64,000 nucleotides of DNA from Sphingomonas sanguinis (GTDB lineage Bacteria > Pseudomonadota > Alphaproteobacteria > Sphingomonadales > Sphingomonadaceae). The notes below the pieces were generated by a model. It was not told the DNA's origin. It saw only the letters and a program-made list of their open reading frames with translations, and did no database searches. Location of the stretch: contig NZ_LDTE01000010.1 in NCBI RefSeq assembly GCF_001476905.1, positions 62,001-126,000 of the forward strand. The letters are read 5' to 3'. The position numbers and the translations under genes were made by a program. Of the stretch, positions 1-8,194 are shown piece after piece. Each line of letters opens with the position of its first letter. Position 1 is the first letter of the stretch.

Positions 1-588
1 AACCTGCAGACGCCGGGTCGCGAAGCCGATGGCGGGATCGAGGACGGGCAGGCCGAAGCGGCCACCGCCGGGGAAGCTGGCGGGCGTGGCGCGTCCTTCG
101 TCGCCGCGATGGGCGGCAGCACCAATCTGACCGAGATCGCCGCCTGCACCACCCGCCTGCGCCTGATCGTCGCCGATCCGGCCAGGGTGGACGAGCCTGC
201 GCTCAAGCGCCTGGGGGCACGCGGTATCCTGCGTCCGTCGCCTAGCGGCGTGCAGGTCGTGCTGGGCCCGGTCGCCGATACGGTCGCGATGGAGATGCGC
301 GCCGCGATCGAGAGCGGACCGATCCCGGCCACGCGTCAGGCCGTCCCCGCGTCCGATGCTCCGGCCACCGTGGCTTCGGTCACGCCGTCCGGTTCGGGAA
401 CTGCGGCCTTGCCCGATGCGGTGGTGAAGGCGTTGGGCGGGTCGGCCAACATCGCGGCCGCCAGCCATCATGCGGGGCGCTGGCGCATCGTGCTGGTCGA
501 TCCGACCCGCGCCGAGGAGGTGCCGCTCGATCGGGTACGCGCGACGGTTCGCGTTGCGAACGATACGATCCATGTTCTAACAGATTAA
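1..588 (+). CDS. nagE: PTS N-acetylglucosamine-type EIICB component, C-terminal part (5' end outside window)
   Basis: The frame is open from base 1 to the TAA at 586-588, so only the C-terminus is here. It opens with NLQTPGRE, the typical end of a GlcNAc-type EIIC domain, then an Ala/Gly/Glu-rich linker and an EIIB domain (109-330). That domain has the motif GGSTNLTEIAACTTRLRL, with the phosphocysteine at 145-147. A second EIIB-like domain (about 415-585) keeps GGSANI but has His where the Cys should be. EIIB passes phosphate from EIIA to the sugar imported by EIIC at the inner membrane. GlcNAc specificity rather than glucose is inferred from the linker style only. Confidence 0.75.
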   Translation, partial: NLQTPGREADGGIEDGQAEAATAGEAGGRGASFVAAMGGSTNLTEIAACTTRLRLIVADPARVDEPALKRLGARGILRPSPSGVQVVLGPVADTVAMEMRAAIESGPIPATRQAVPASDAPATVASVTPSGSGTAALPDAVVKALGGSANIAAASHHAGRWRIVLVDPTRAEEVPLDRVRATVRVANDTIHVLTD

Positions 589-695
589 ATTGGTGTCATT
601 TTGACGTCAGATGTGTTGCTCGTGGGCAATCAAACGATGTAGGCGAAGTGTCACAGTTCGATGGAACACCCCGAGCGCGATAAGGCCGCGATCAC

Positions 696-703
696 GAGGA
701 GGG
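696..703 (+). promoter_or_regulatory. Shine-Dalgarno fixing a TTG start for the IclR gene
   Basis: GAGGAGGG lies five bases before a TTG at 709. The ATG 48 bases upstream (661) has no comparable site, so the shorter protein is preferred. Confidence 0.6.
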
Positions 704-708
704 ACAGC

Positions 709-1494
709 TTGCCCACGGAACCCGCGAACAACGCCGATGACAAGCGGCTGTATCGCGCGCCAGCATTGGAAAAAGGCCTCGATATTCTCGAGTTGCTGGC
801 GGCCGAGGAGCATCCGCTGACGATGAGTGCGATCGTCAACCGTCTGGGGCGCTCGACCGGCGAGTTGTTCCGCATGATCCAGGTGCTCGAGCATCGCGGT
901 TACGTCGCGCAGGGCCCGGATGGCTATGAGATGACGCCGCGCCTCTTCCATCTGGGGTTGAAGCGTCCGCCCGTGCGCAGCCTGATGGAGCAGGCGCTTC
1001 CCGAGATGCGCAAGCTGGCGGACGACATAGGCCAGTCCTGTTACCTCGCCATTCCCTCGGGTGCGGCATCGTCGGTGATCGCCCGGATGGAGGCGAGCAC
1101 CGCGGTTGGTTTTTCGGTCCGCGTCGGTTATCGCCGCCCGCTGTGCGAAACGCCGTCAGGCCTGCTGCTTTATGCCTTTCAGAACGAGGCGACGCGGCGG
1201 GAATGGGAAACGCTGTTCGATCCGCCGCTGTCCGATGGAGCGCTCCGAGAGTTGCAGGACGAGGCCGATGCTCTGCGCGCACAGGAGTTCGCCCGCGTGG
1301 ACAGCACCGAACTGCTCGGCATGGTGGAACTGGCGGTGCCCATCATGCGCGGCGATAGGGCCTGCGCGGTCCTGACCGTGCCCTTCATCCGAATCACCGA
1401 TGCGCTCGTCACTGAGGATGAGGCGCTGGCCCGGTTGCGCCACACCGCGCAGGTCATCTCCGAACAGATGATCGGCAGCGACGCCCGTATCTGA
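709..1494 (+). CDS. IclR family transcriptional regulator
   Basis: The 261-residue protein has the IclR layout. A winged helix-turn-helix (ALEKGLDILELLAAEEHPLT, then IVNRLGRSTGELFRMIQVL) is followed by the C-terminal effector-binding domain (for example SCYLAIPSGAASSVIARMEA). IclR proteins are usually dimeric regulators of catabolic genes that bind small acids or sugar metabolites. The start is placed at TTG 709 because of the strong ribosome site; ATG 661 would add 16 residues. It lies 120 bases after the PTS gene on the same strand, so it could regulate amino-sugar use, but nothing in the sequence proves this. Target and ligand are unknown. Confidence 0.85.
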   Translation: MPTEPANNADDKRLYRAPALEKGLDILELLAAEEHPLTMSAIVNRLGRSTGELFRMIQVLEHRGYVAQGPDGYEMTPRLFHLGLKRPPVRSLMEQALPEMRKLADDIGQSCYLAIPSGAASSVIARMEASTAVGFSVRVGYRRPLCETPSGLLLYAFQNEATRREWETLFDPPLSDGALRELQDEADALRAQEFARVDSTELLGMVELAVPIMRGDRACAVLTVPFIRITDALVTEDEALARLRHTAQVISEQMIGSDARI

Positions 1495-1632
1495 TCCCGG
1501 CTTGTCCCCGATCGGCTTCGCGGCGATAGAGCCGACGATCCGATTGAACAATTTCGGCGACCCGGATTTTACCGTGCCTGTCGCCGGATCGTCATGCGAG
1601 CGATCGGCGGGGCAGGTACAAAGGGGCGATGG

Positions 1633-2721
1633 GTGCTGCTGAAATATTATAAGGGTTCGCTTCTTTTCACGGCACTCTGCCTTGGCATTGCCGCCTGGTT
1701 GGGATTCCAGAGCACCGGCACCTTGCCCGGTACGCTGGGGGTCCTGTGGATCGTCCTGGTTCTCGGCGTGCTGGAAGTGTCGCTGTCCTTCGACAATGCG
1801 GTCGTCAACGCGACCGTGCTGCGCGACATGGACGACAAGTGGCGCCACCGCTTCCTGACCTGGGGCATATTGATTGCGGTGTTCGGGATGCGGATCGTCT
1901 TTCCGCTCGCGATCGTCGCCATTGCGGCGCATATGGGGCCGATCGAGGCGCTGAAGCTGGCGATCGGCGAGCCCGTTCGCTACGAGCAGATCATCACCTC
2001 GGCCCATATCGGCATCTCGGGTTTCGGCGGCAGCTTCCTGGCGATGGTCGGACTGAACTTCTTCCTCGACGACGAGAAGGAGGAGCATTGGCTTCCCTTG
2101 ATCGAACGCCCGCTGGCCGCGCTGCGCAAGATTTCGGGGCTGGCGACCGGCATCGTGCTGCTGGCGCTCTATGGCATCGCGCAGCTTATTCCGGCCGGGG
2201 AGGGGATGACGTTCATCACCGCCGGTATCTTCGGCCTGCTGACCTATATCGCGGTCCATGCCATCGGCGTCGTGCTGGAGGGTGATGGCGATGCGGCGAC
2301 AGGCGCGGTCGCACGGTCGGGCTTTGCCGCATTCCTGTATCTGGAGGTGCTGGACGCCAGCTTCTCGTTCGACGGGGTGATCGGAGCGTTCGCGCTGTCC
2401 AACAATCTGTTCATCATCGCCTTGGGCCTGGGCATCGGCGCGATGTTCGTGCGTTCGATGACGATCATGCTGGTCGATCACGGCACGCTCGCGCAATATC
2501 GCTATCTGGAGCACGGCGCCTTCTACGCCATCGTCGCGCTGGCCGCGATCATGCTGCTGTCCGTGCGGTTCCATATTCCCGAGACCATCACTGGGTTGAT
2601 CGGTGCGACGCTGATCGGTCTGGCCTTCTGGGCGTCGGTGCGCAGCAATCGCAAGTATCCCGAACAGGCCGTGATCGAAGCCGACCCGGTCCACCCGTCG
2701 GGCAAGCCGATCGGCGATTGA
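1633..2721 (+). CDS. DUF475 / TerC-like integral membrane protein
   Basis: A polytopic membrane protein of about 360 residues with roughly eight to nine hydrophobic segments. It has two related motifs, LEVSLSFDNAVVNATVL near the N-terminus and LEVLDASFSFDGVIGAFAL in the second half, each with an Asp in a membrane segment. This duplicated SFD motif is the hallmark of the TerC/DUF475 group, which is linked to metal-ion (for example Mn) efflux or tellurite resistance. A GTG at 1633 follows AAGGGGCG (1620-1627) at good spacing and gives VLLKYYKGS; ATG 1594 would add 13 residues. A Crp/Fnr regulator follows. Substrate unknown; family assignment fairly sure. Confidence 0.8.
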   Translation: MLLKYYKGSLLFTALCLGIAAWLGFQSTGTLPGTLGVLWIVLVLGVLEVSLSFDNAVVNATVLRDMDDKWRHRFLTWGILIAVFGMRIVFPLAIVAIAAHMGPIEALKLAIGEPVRYEQIITSAHIGISGFGGSFLAMVGLNFFLDDEKEEHWLPLIERPLAALRKISGLATGIVLLALYGIAQLIPAGEGMTFITAGIFGLLTYIAVHAIGVVLEGDGDAATGAVARSGFAAFLYLEVLDASFSFDGVIGAFALSNNLFIIALGLGIGAMFVRSMTIMLVDHGTLAQYRYLEHGAFYAIVALAAIMLLSVRFHIPETITGLIGATLIGLAFWASVRSNRKYPEQAVIEADPVHPSGKPIGD

Positions 2722-2802
2722 ACCGTTGCGAGGACGTGATGATGGAACTCTTTGGCCCGGCGGAGGATTGGCTGTCCGATAGCTGGGTGAGGGATCGAAA
2801 CC

Positions 2803-3594
2803 ATGTCCGTGTCCGCCATAGATGCCCTGCGCCAGGAGCGGCCGCCCTCGGGCAAGTCGCTGCTGACCGGCCTGTTCCTCAAGGAACGGGGGCGCGATAC
2901 CATGACGGCGGAGGATATCGCGGTGCTGGAGGACAGCATCGACGAGGTTCGCTCGATCTCCGCCCGCACCATCGTCATCCGCCGCGACGAGCGTGTCCGC
3001 TATAGTAGCCTGCTGCTCGAAGGCGTCATGTGCCGGTACATGGATGACCGGCAGGGCAATCGCCAGATCGTGGCCTTCCATGTGCCGGGCGATTTCGTCG
3101 ACCTGCACGGCTTTGCGATGCGGCATCTGGACCATGACGTCGCGACGCTGACCCCGGTCCGTGTCGCGCTGGCCGGGCATGACGGGCTGGAGCGGATCGT
3201 CGCAGGCTATCCGCGCCTGACCCGGCTTTTGTGGTTCTCGACCCTGCTTGACGCCGCGATGCACCGGGAATGGGTGTTCCGGCTGGGGCGGCTGGAGGCA
3301 GACGGCCGTGTCGCGCATTTGTTCTGCGAGCTTCATGCGCGGCTGACCATGGTCGATCTGGTCCGAGACGGCAGGTTCCGTTTCCCGGTGACCCAGATCG
3401 ATCTGGCCGAGGCGGTGGGGATTACGCCCGTCCACCTCAATCGTGTGCTGCGATCGTTGCGCGAGCGTGGGCTGATGACCTTTCGTAGCGGCGACGTGCA
3501 TATTCAGGACCTAGAGGCGCTCGCCACGCTGGCCGATTTCGACCCCGGCTATCTCTATGGCGGTGGTCCGACCCTCGACAGGATGAGCCGGTGA
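2803..3594 (+). CDS. Crp/Fnr family transcriptional regulator
   Basis: A 263-residue protein with a cyclic-nucleotide-binding-like beta-barrel (about residues 40-130, including QIVAFHVPGDFVDLHGF), a dimer helix and a C-terminal winged helix-turn-helix (FPVTQIDLAEAVGITPVHLN, then RVLRSLRERGL). The N-terminal Cys cluster of Fnr is absent, so it is not an oxygen-sensing Fnr. It belongs to the CRP-like group common in sphingomonads, whose signals are mostly unknown. GAGGGA eight bases upstream supports the ATG at 2803. The next small gene starts inside its stop codon (GTGA), so the two are translationally coupled. Confidence 0.85.
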   Translation: MSVSAIDALRQERPPSGKSLLTGLFLKERGRDTMTAEDIAVLEDSIDEVRSISARTIVIRRDERVRYSSLLLEGVMCRYMDDRQGNRQIVAFHVPGDFVDLHGFAMRHLDHDVATLTPVRVALAGHDGLERIVAGYPRLTRLLWFSTLLDAAMHREWVFRLGRLEADGRVAHLFCELHARLTMVDLVRDGRFRFPVTQIDLAEAVGITPVHLNRVLRSLRERGLMTFRSGDVHIQDLEALATLADFDPGYLYGGGPTLDRMSR

Positions 3595-3779
3595 CCGGCC
3601 CCGGCATTCCGTCGCAGGTCCATGGTGATGCCGGGATCGCGACCGCAGAGGAGGGGATCGTGATGCTAGATGGTCCCAATGGCGTGGCGGTGGCTATGAC
3701 TCCTGCTGCCGCGCGCCGGACGGGAGAGGGGCTAGTCGCCGCCGCGCGCCAGGCGGAGGCGCAGATCGCCAATTCCTGA
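3591..3779 (+). CDS. small hypothetical protein, coupled to the Crp/Fnr gene
   Basis: A 62-residue protein with a GTG start that overlaps the regulator's TGA by four bases (GTGA). It has no signal peptide or membrane segment. The C-terminus (AAARRTGEGLVAAARQAEAQ) should form an amphipathic helix. No family is recognised. The overlap and an in-frame composition like its neighbours suggest a real gene in the same transcript. Function unknown. Confidence 0.6.
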   Translation: MTGPGIPSQVHGDAGIATAEEGIVMLDGPNGVAVAMTPAAARRTGEGLVAAARQAEAQIANS

Positions 3780-3849
3780 TGCCTCGCAACGCTTTACCCG
3801 TTCGATCCGGGCCCTATGATGACGCGTATTTCATGAACGGGAGTGTTTC

Positions 3850-5967
3850 TTGCGTCATCTGTCCCTCGCCGTCGCGTTGTCGGCCCTCATGAGCGGTTCG
3901 GCCATGGCCGCTCCGCCGCAGGCGGCCCAGGCCCCCGCCACCAACCCGCTGCTCAGCCCCTGGACCGGCCCCTATGGCGGGGTGCCACCATGGGACAAGG
4001 TCAAGCCCGAACTGTTCCCCACGGCCTTCGCGGCGGCGCTGGCCGAACGTCGCGCCGAATATGAGCGGATTGCCAACAATCCCGCCAAGCCGACCTTCGC
4101 CAACACCTTCGTGCCGATGCAGAATGCCGGGCAGACGCTGAACCGCGTAATGACGCTGTTCGGGGTGATGACGGGCAATATGAACACGCCCGCTTATCAG
4201 GCACTGGACCGCGAATGGTCGCCCAAGCTGTCCAAGGCGTCGGACGAGATCACCTTCAACCCCAAGCTGTTCGCGCGGATCGAGGCGATCTACAAGGCGC
4301 GCGATACGTCCGGCCTGGACGCGCAGCAAAAGCGGCTGGTCACGCGCACCTATGACAGCTTCGTGCGGCAGGGGGCCAAGCTGACCCCGGCGCAGAAGGA
4401 GGAACTGTCCGCCTTCAATCAGAATCTGGCGATCAACTTCAGTGAATTTTCGCAGCGGTTGCTCGCCGATGAAGGCACGGCGATCATCGTCACCGACGAG
4501 GCCCGGCTGGCGGGCCTGCCCGACAGTGTGAAGGCGGTGGCCAAGGCGGCGGCGGCCGAGCGCGGGCAGCAGGGCTGGGCGATCGTCAACACTCGCTCGG
4601 CGGTCGATCCGGTGCTGACCTTCGCCACCGACCGGGCGCTTCGCGAGCAGGTGTGGCGCGCCTTCACCAAGCGCGGCGACAATGGCGACATCAACGACAC
4701 CAAGGCGACCATCGCCCGCATCGTCCGCCTGCGCGCCAATCGGGCGCATCTGCTGGGCTTCAAGACCCATGCCGACTGGCGGATGCAGGATACGATGGCC
4801 AAGACCCCGGCCGCCGCGATGGACCTGATGATGCGCGTCTGGCCCGCCGCCAAGGCGCGCGTCGCCGAGGAAGTCCGCGACATGCAGGCCATTGCGGATA
4901 GGGAAGGGGCGAAGATCACCATCGAGCCCTGGGACTATCGCTTCTATCAGGAGAAGGTCCGCAAGAGCCGCTACGACCTCGATCAGGCCGAGCTGAAGCC
5001 CTATTTCGAGCTGAACAACATCATCCAGGGTTCGCTCTATGCCGCGAACCGGCTTTACGGGCTGGAGTTCAAGGAAATCACCGGCACGGTCCCGGTGTTC
5101 GAGCCGAACATGCGCGTCTGGCATGTGACCCGCAACGGCAAGGAAGTGGGCCTGTTCTACCGCGACGATTTCGCGCGAACCGGCAAGCGTTCGGGCGCCT
5201 GGGCGAACACCTATCGCGGCCAGCGCAACCTGCCGCCGGTGCAGAATGTCCTGTCGTCGAACAACAACAACTTCGCCAAGGGTGCGCCCGGCGAGCCGGT
5301 GCTCATCAGCCTGGACGATGCCGAGACGCTGTTCCACGAATTCGGCCACGCGATCCACGCGATGCTGCAGAACGTGACCTATCCGGGGCTGGCGGGCACG
5401 CCGCGCGACTTCGTGGAATATCCCAGCCAGGTGAACGAGCATTGGCTGCTGACCCGTGACGTGCTCGACAAATATGCCCGTCACTACAAGACCGGCCAGC
5501 CCATGCCGCAGGCGCTGCTCGACAAGATCAAGGCGTCGGAGACCTTCAACCAGGGTTTCGCGACGACCGAGTATCTGTCGTCGGCGATCGTCGACATGAA
5601 GCTGCACACCGTGCCCGATGGGATCGTCGACCCGGCGGCGTTCGAGGCGGCGACGCTGAAGGAGATCGGGATGCCGAAGGAACTGGTGATGCGGCACCGC
5701 CTGCCGCAGTTTAATCACCTCTTCTCGTCGGACAGCTATTCGGCGGGCTATTACAGCTATCTCTGGTCGGAGACGATGGACGCCGACACCTTCGCGGCGT
5801 TCGAGGAAGCGGGGAGCCCGTGGGACAAGGCGACGGCGGATCGCTTCGCTAAGATCTTGCTGTCGACCGGCAACGAAACCGACCGCGCGGAGGCCTATCG
5901 CGCGTTCCGAGGCCGCGACCCGGATGTGAACGCGCTGCTGGAGCAACGCGGTTTCCCGACGAAGTAA
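3850..5967 (+). CDS. dcp: M3 family peptidyl-dipeptidase (Dcp-like), exported
   Basis: A 705-residue zinc peptidase of the thimet/Dcp family, which removes dipeptides from the C-terminus of oligopeptides. The zinc motif HEFGH is at residues 496-500 and is followed by the usual downstream Glu region (DFVEYPSQVNEHW). A signal peptide (residues 1-20, ending MSGSAMAA) predicts a periplasmic location, unlike cytoplasmic E. coli Dcp. The start is TTG at 3850 with GGGAG just upstream; no ATG gives an intact signal peptide. It is convergent with the GH97 gene across a hairpin-rich spacer. Oligopeptidase A is the alternative within M3, but exported members are usually annotated as Dcp. Confidence 0.88.
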   Translation: MRHLSLAVALSALMSGSAMAAPPQAAQAPATNPLLSPWTGPYGGVPPWDKVKPELFPTAFAAALAERRAEYERIANNPAKPTFANTFVPMQNAGQTLNRVMTLFGVMTGNMNTPAYQALDREWSPKLSKASDEITFNPKLFARIEAIYKARDTSGLDAQQKRLVTRTYDSFVRQGAKLTPAQKEELSAFNQNLAINFSEFSQRLLADEGTAIIVTDEARLAGLPDSVKAVAKAAAAERGQQGWAIVNTRSAVDPVLTFATDRALREQVWRAFTKRGDNGDINDTKATIARIVRLRANRAHLLGFKTHADWRMQDTMAKTPAAAMDLMMRVWPAAKARVAEEVRDMQAIADREGAKITIEPWDYRFYQEKVRKSRYDLDQAELKPYFELNNIIQGSLYAANRLYGLEFKEITGTVPVFEPNMRVWHVTRNGKEVGLFYRDDFARTGKRSGAWANTYRGQRNLPPVQNVLSSNNNNFAKGAPGEPVLISLDDAETLFHEFGHAIHAMLQNVTYPGLAGTPRDFVEYPSQVNEHWLLTRDVLDKYARHYKTGQPMPQALLDKIKASETFNQGFATTEYLSSAIVDMKLHTVPDGIVDPAAFEAATLKEIGMPKELVMRHRLPQFNHLFSSDSYSAGYYSYLWSETMDADTFAAFEEAGSPWDKATADRFAKILLSTGNETDRAEAYRAFRGRDPDVNALLEQRGFPTK

Positions 5968-5969
5968 GA

Positions 5970-6112
5970 AATTCCTCCCCTGCAAGGGGAGGTGGCAGGG
6001 CGACGCCCTGACGGAGGGGTGTCCCGATCGGCGAGGGCAAACCAACCTCGCCACCTGCGATACCCCTCCACCATGCTACGCAAGGTCCCTCTCCCACTGT
6101 GGGAGAGGAACA
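5970..6112. repeat. hairpin-rich intergenic repeat between convergent genes
   Basis: Almost the whole spacer is inverted repeats. CCTCCCC (5974-5980) pairs with GGGGAGG (5986-5992), and CAGGGC (5996-6001) with GCCCTG (6005-6010). GGAGGGGT (6013-6020) and ACCCCTCC (6062-6069) enclose GGCGAGG (6030-6036) and CCTCGCC (6046-6052). CCTCTCCCA (6088-6096) pairs with TGGGAGAGG (6100-6108). Such blocks resemble the dispersed REP-like intergenic elements seen in sphingomonad genomes and could end transcription from both sides. No second copy was seen in this window. Confidence 0.55.
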
Positions 6113-6115
6113 GGT

Positions 6116-8194
6116 TTACAGTGCCTTCAACCGGATCGCCTGACCACCACCGGGGGCCAGCGAGAGGGTGAGGATATCGCCCTTCTTCACCCGCTTGGTC
6201 TCGAACGCGATCGAATGCCGCGCGTCGGTCGCATAGGTCGCACCGGGGCCGTCCTTGTAGACCTGCGCCTCGTAAGTCTTGCCCGGATCGAGGAAGTCGA
6301 GCGTCGCGGTCAGCTCCCGCGCATTCTCGTCGGTGATCGATCCGATATACCAATCGCGGCTCTTGCGGTCGCGCCGCGCGAAGGTGACGTAATCGCCGAC
6401 CTCGCCGTTGAGCACCCGGCTATCCTCCCAATCCACCGGCACATCCGCAATGAAGCGGAAGGCTTGCGGATATTTCGCGTAATTCTCGGGCGTGTCGGCC
6501 GCCATCTGCACCGGCGAGTAGAGCACCACATAGAGCGCCAATTGCTTGGCGATGGTCGACTGGATCGGGCTATTGTCACTGCCGGTCAGACTGAGCACGC
6601 CCGGCGTGAAGTCCATCGGGCCTTCCAGCATCCGGGTGAAAGCCAGGTTGACCTCATGCTCGGGCGGGTTCTTGCCCGGCCAGGCGTTATATTCCATCCC
6701 CCGCGAGCCCTCGCGCGCCAGCCAGTTGGGATAGGTCCGGCGCAGGCCCGTGTCCTTGACCGGCTCATGGGAGTCGATCGACACCTTATATTTGGCGGCG
6801 GCCTCCAGTACGCGGAGATGGTGGTTCACCATCCACTGGCCCTCATGCCATTCGCGCGACACTGAACCGTCCGCATTCACCCGCTCGATTTGCCCGGCAT
6901 CGGCGACATAGCCGGTCTTGACGACATGCTCGCCATGATCGGCAGCGAATTTGAAGGCGGGATCGAACTGGCTCTCATAATGGCTGACCGCGCCGCCGGT
7001 CTCGTGATGGCCGATCAGCGAAACGCCCTTGGACTTGGCGTACTTCGCCAGCGCGTCGGCGTCGAAATCCTCGGTCGGGGTCGCGAACTGCATCGCCGAG
7101 CCATTGCCCGCCCAGTCGCCGTCCCAGCCGATATTCCACCCCTCGACCAGCACGCCGGGGATGCCGTACTTCGCGGCGAAGTCGATATAGGTCTTTACGT
7201 TTGCGGTGGTCGCACCGTGGCGAGGGCCGCGCGCCCAGCTCCATTCGCCCTTGATCATCTTCCACCAGACGCCGACGAACTTGCCCGGCTTCACCCAGGA
7301 CACGTCACCCAGCTTGTTGGGCTCGTTCAGGTTGAGCATCAGGTGGCTCATATAGAGCCCCCCCGCATCGGGGGCGATCAGGAAGGTGCGCCACGGCGTC
7401 GTCCAGGCACCCGTCTTCACCACCTTGGGCGCGCCCGAGCCGGGGGTGAGGACCGCCTTGAAGCTGTTCCCCTCGGTCTTCATCACCGCCATGCTGGCAT
7501 AGTCGACCAGAGCCGCTTCATGGATGGCGATGTGCGTGCCGTCGTCCAGCTTCATGGTGATCGGCGTTGCCGCCGTGCCGACCGCGTTGATCGGGGTGCG
7601 GTCGTAGAGATATTCCTCGCGGTTCCACAGGAAGGCGGGCTTCCACCAGGCGGTCCCGTTTTGCGCGATGTTGAACTCGGTCAGCTCCTCGGCGATGTTT
7701 CCATGGGGCATCGCCTGCTGCTCGGGAAATTCGTAGCGGAAGCCGACGCCGTCGTCCTGCACCCGGAACACCACGTCATAGCGGCGGTGGAGTGCGCTCG
7801 ACTCCATCAGGCGGACGCGCATCTCGCGGTGATTGTCGCGGATCGTGCGCCACTCGCCCCAGGGCTGGGTCCAGCTGGTGTCGGACTTGGCGTGCGACAC
7901 GGCTTCGATCTTCATGCCGCGCTCGATCTTGGGCGCGTCGGTGAACATCATGCCCAGCCGCGAGGGCGCAACGATCGCCTTACCGTTGCGGGCGATCATA
8001 TAGACCGCGCGGCCGTCATTGTCGGTCGACACCTGCACGGTGATCTGGCCGTCGGGTGAGGTTTCGATCGCATCGGGCTGCCCGGCGGGCTTGGCAAATT
8101 TGAACGTCTCGTTGACCGCCGGATCGGCGGGGCCGTTCTGGGCCGAGGCGGCGCTGGCGATCAGCCCCAGCCCGATGGCGATGGTGGTCTTCAT
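6116..8194 (-). CDS. glycoside hydrolase family 97 alpha-glucosidase (SusB-like), exported
   Basis: A 692-residue protein with a signal peptide (MKTTIAIGLGLIASAASA) and the GH97 arrangement of an N-terminal beta-sandwich, a TIM barrel and a C-terminal beta domain. GH97 enzymes split alpha-glucosidic bonds in maltodextrins or, in some members, alpha-galactosides. Glu398 (HHETGG), Glu477 (SHEPVKDTG) and Glu501 (RGMEYNAW) match the glutamates of the inverting, calcium-dependent SusB type. The 24-residue gap between the last two equals that of SusB E508/E532. Its ATG overlaps the stop of the GH13 glucosidase (ATGA). It is the last gene of the maltose operon and probably trims maltodextrins to glucose in the periplasm. 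Confidence 0.9.
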   Translation of the reverse strand: MKTTIAIGLGLIASAASAQNGPADPAVNETFKFAKPAGQPDAIETSPDGQITVQVSTDNDGRAVYMIARNGKAIVAPSRLGMMFTDAPKIERGMKIEAVSHAKSDTSWTQPWGEWRTIRDNHREMRVRLMESSALHRRYDVVFRVQDDGVGFRYEFPEQQAMPHGNIAEELTEFNIAQNGTAWWKPAFLWNREEYLYDRTPINAVGTAATPITMKLDDGTHIAIHEAALVDYASMAVMKTEGNSFKAVLTPGSGAPKVVKTGAWTTPWRTFLIAPDAGGLYMSHLMLNLNEPNKLGDVSWVKPGKFVGVWWKMIKGEWSWARGPRHGATTANVKTYIDFAAKYGIPGVLVEGWNIGWDGDWAGNGSAMQFATPTEDFDADALAKYAKSKGVSLIGHHETGGAVSHYESQFDPAFKFAADHGEHVVKTGYVADAGQIERVNADGSVSREWHEGQWMVNHHLRVLEAAAKYKVSIDSHEPVKDTGLRRTYPNWLAREGSRGMEYNAWPGKNPPEHEVNLAFTRMLEGPMDFTPGVLSLTGSDNSPIQSTIAKQLALYVVLYSPVQMAADTPENYAKYPQAFRFIADVPVDWEDSRVLNGEVGDYVTFARRDRKSRDWYIGSITDENARELTATLDFLDPGKTYEAQVYKDGPGATYATDARHSIAFETKRVKKGDILTLSLAPGGGQAIRLKAL

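Noticed and set aside
2718..3005. 95-residue plus-strand frame starting after the DUF475 stop
   Set aside because: Most of it overlaps the Crp/Fnr gene in another frame; no ribosome site and no protein-like pattern beyond the overlap.
1156..3501. 781-residue open frame on the minus strand across the IclR, DUF475 and Crp genes
   Set aside because: Composition is Gln/His/Arg/Asp-rich without any domain, and it is antisense to three genes with clear families. Long antisense frames are expected in GC-rich DNA.
3814..6054. 746-residue minus-strand frame opposite the M3 peptidase
   Set aside because: Mirror of a strongly coding gene; no motif or plausible start.
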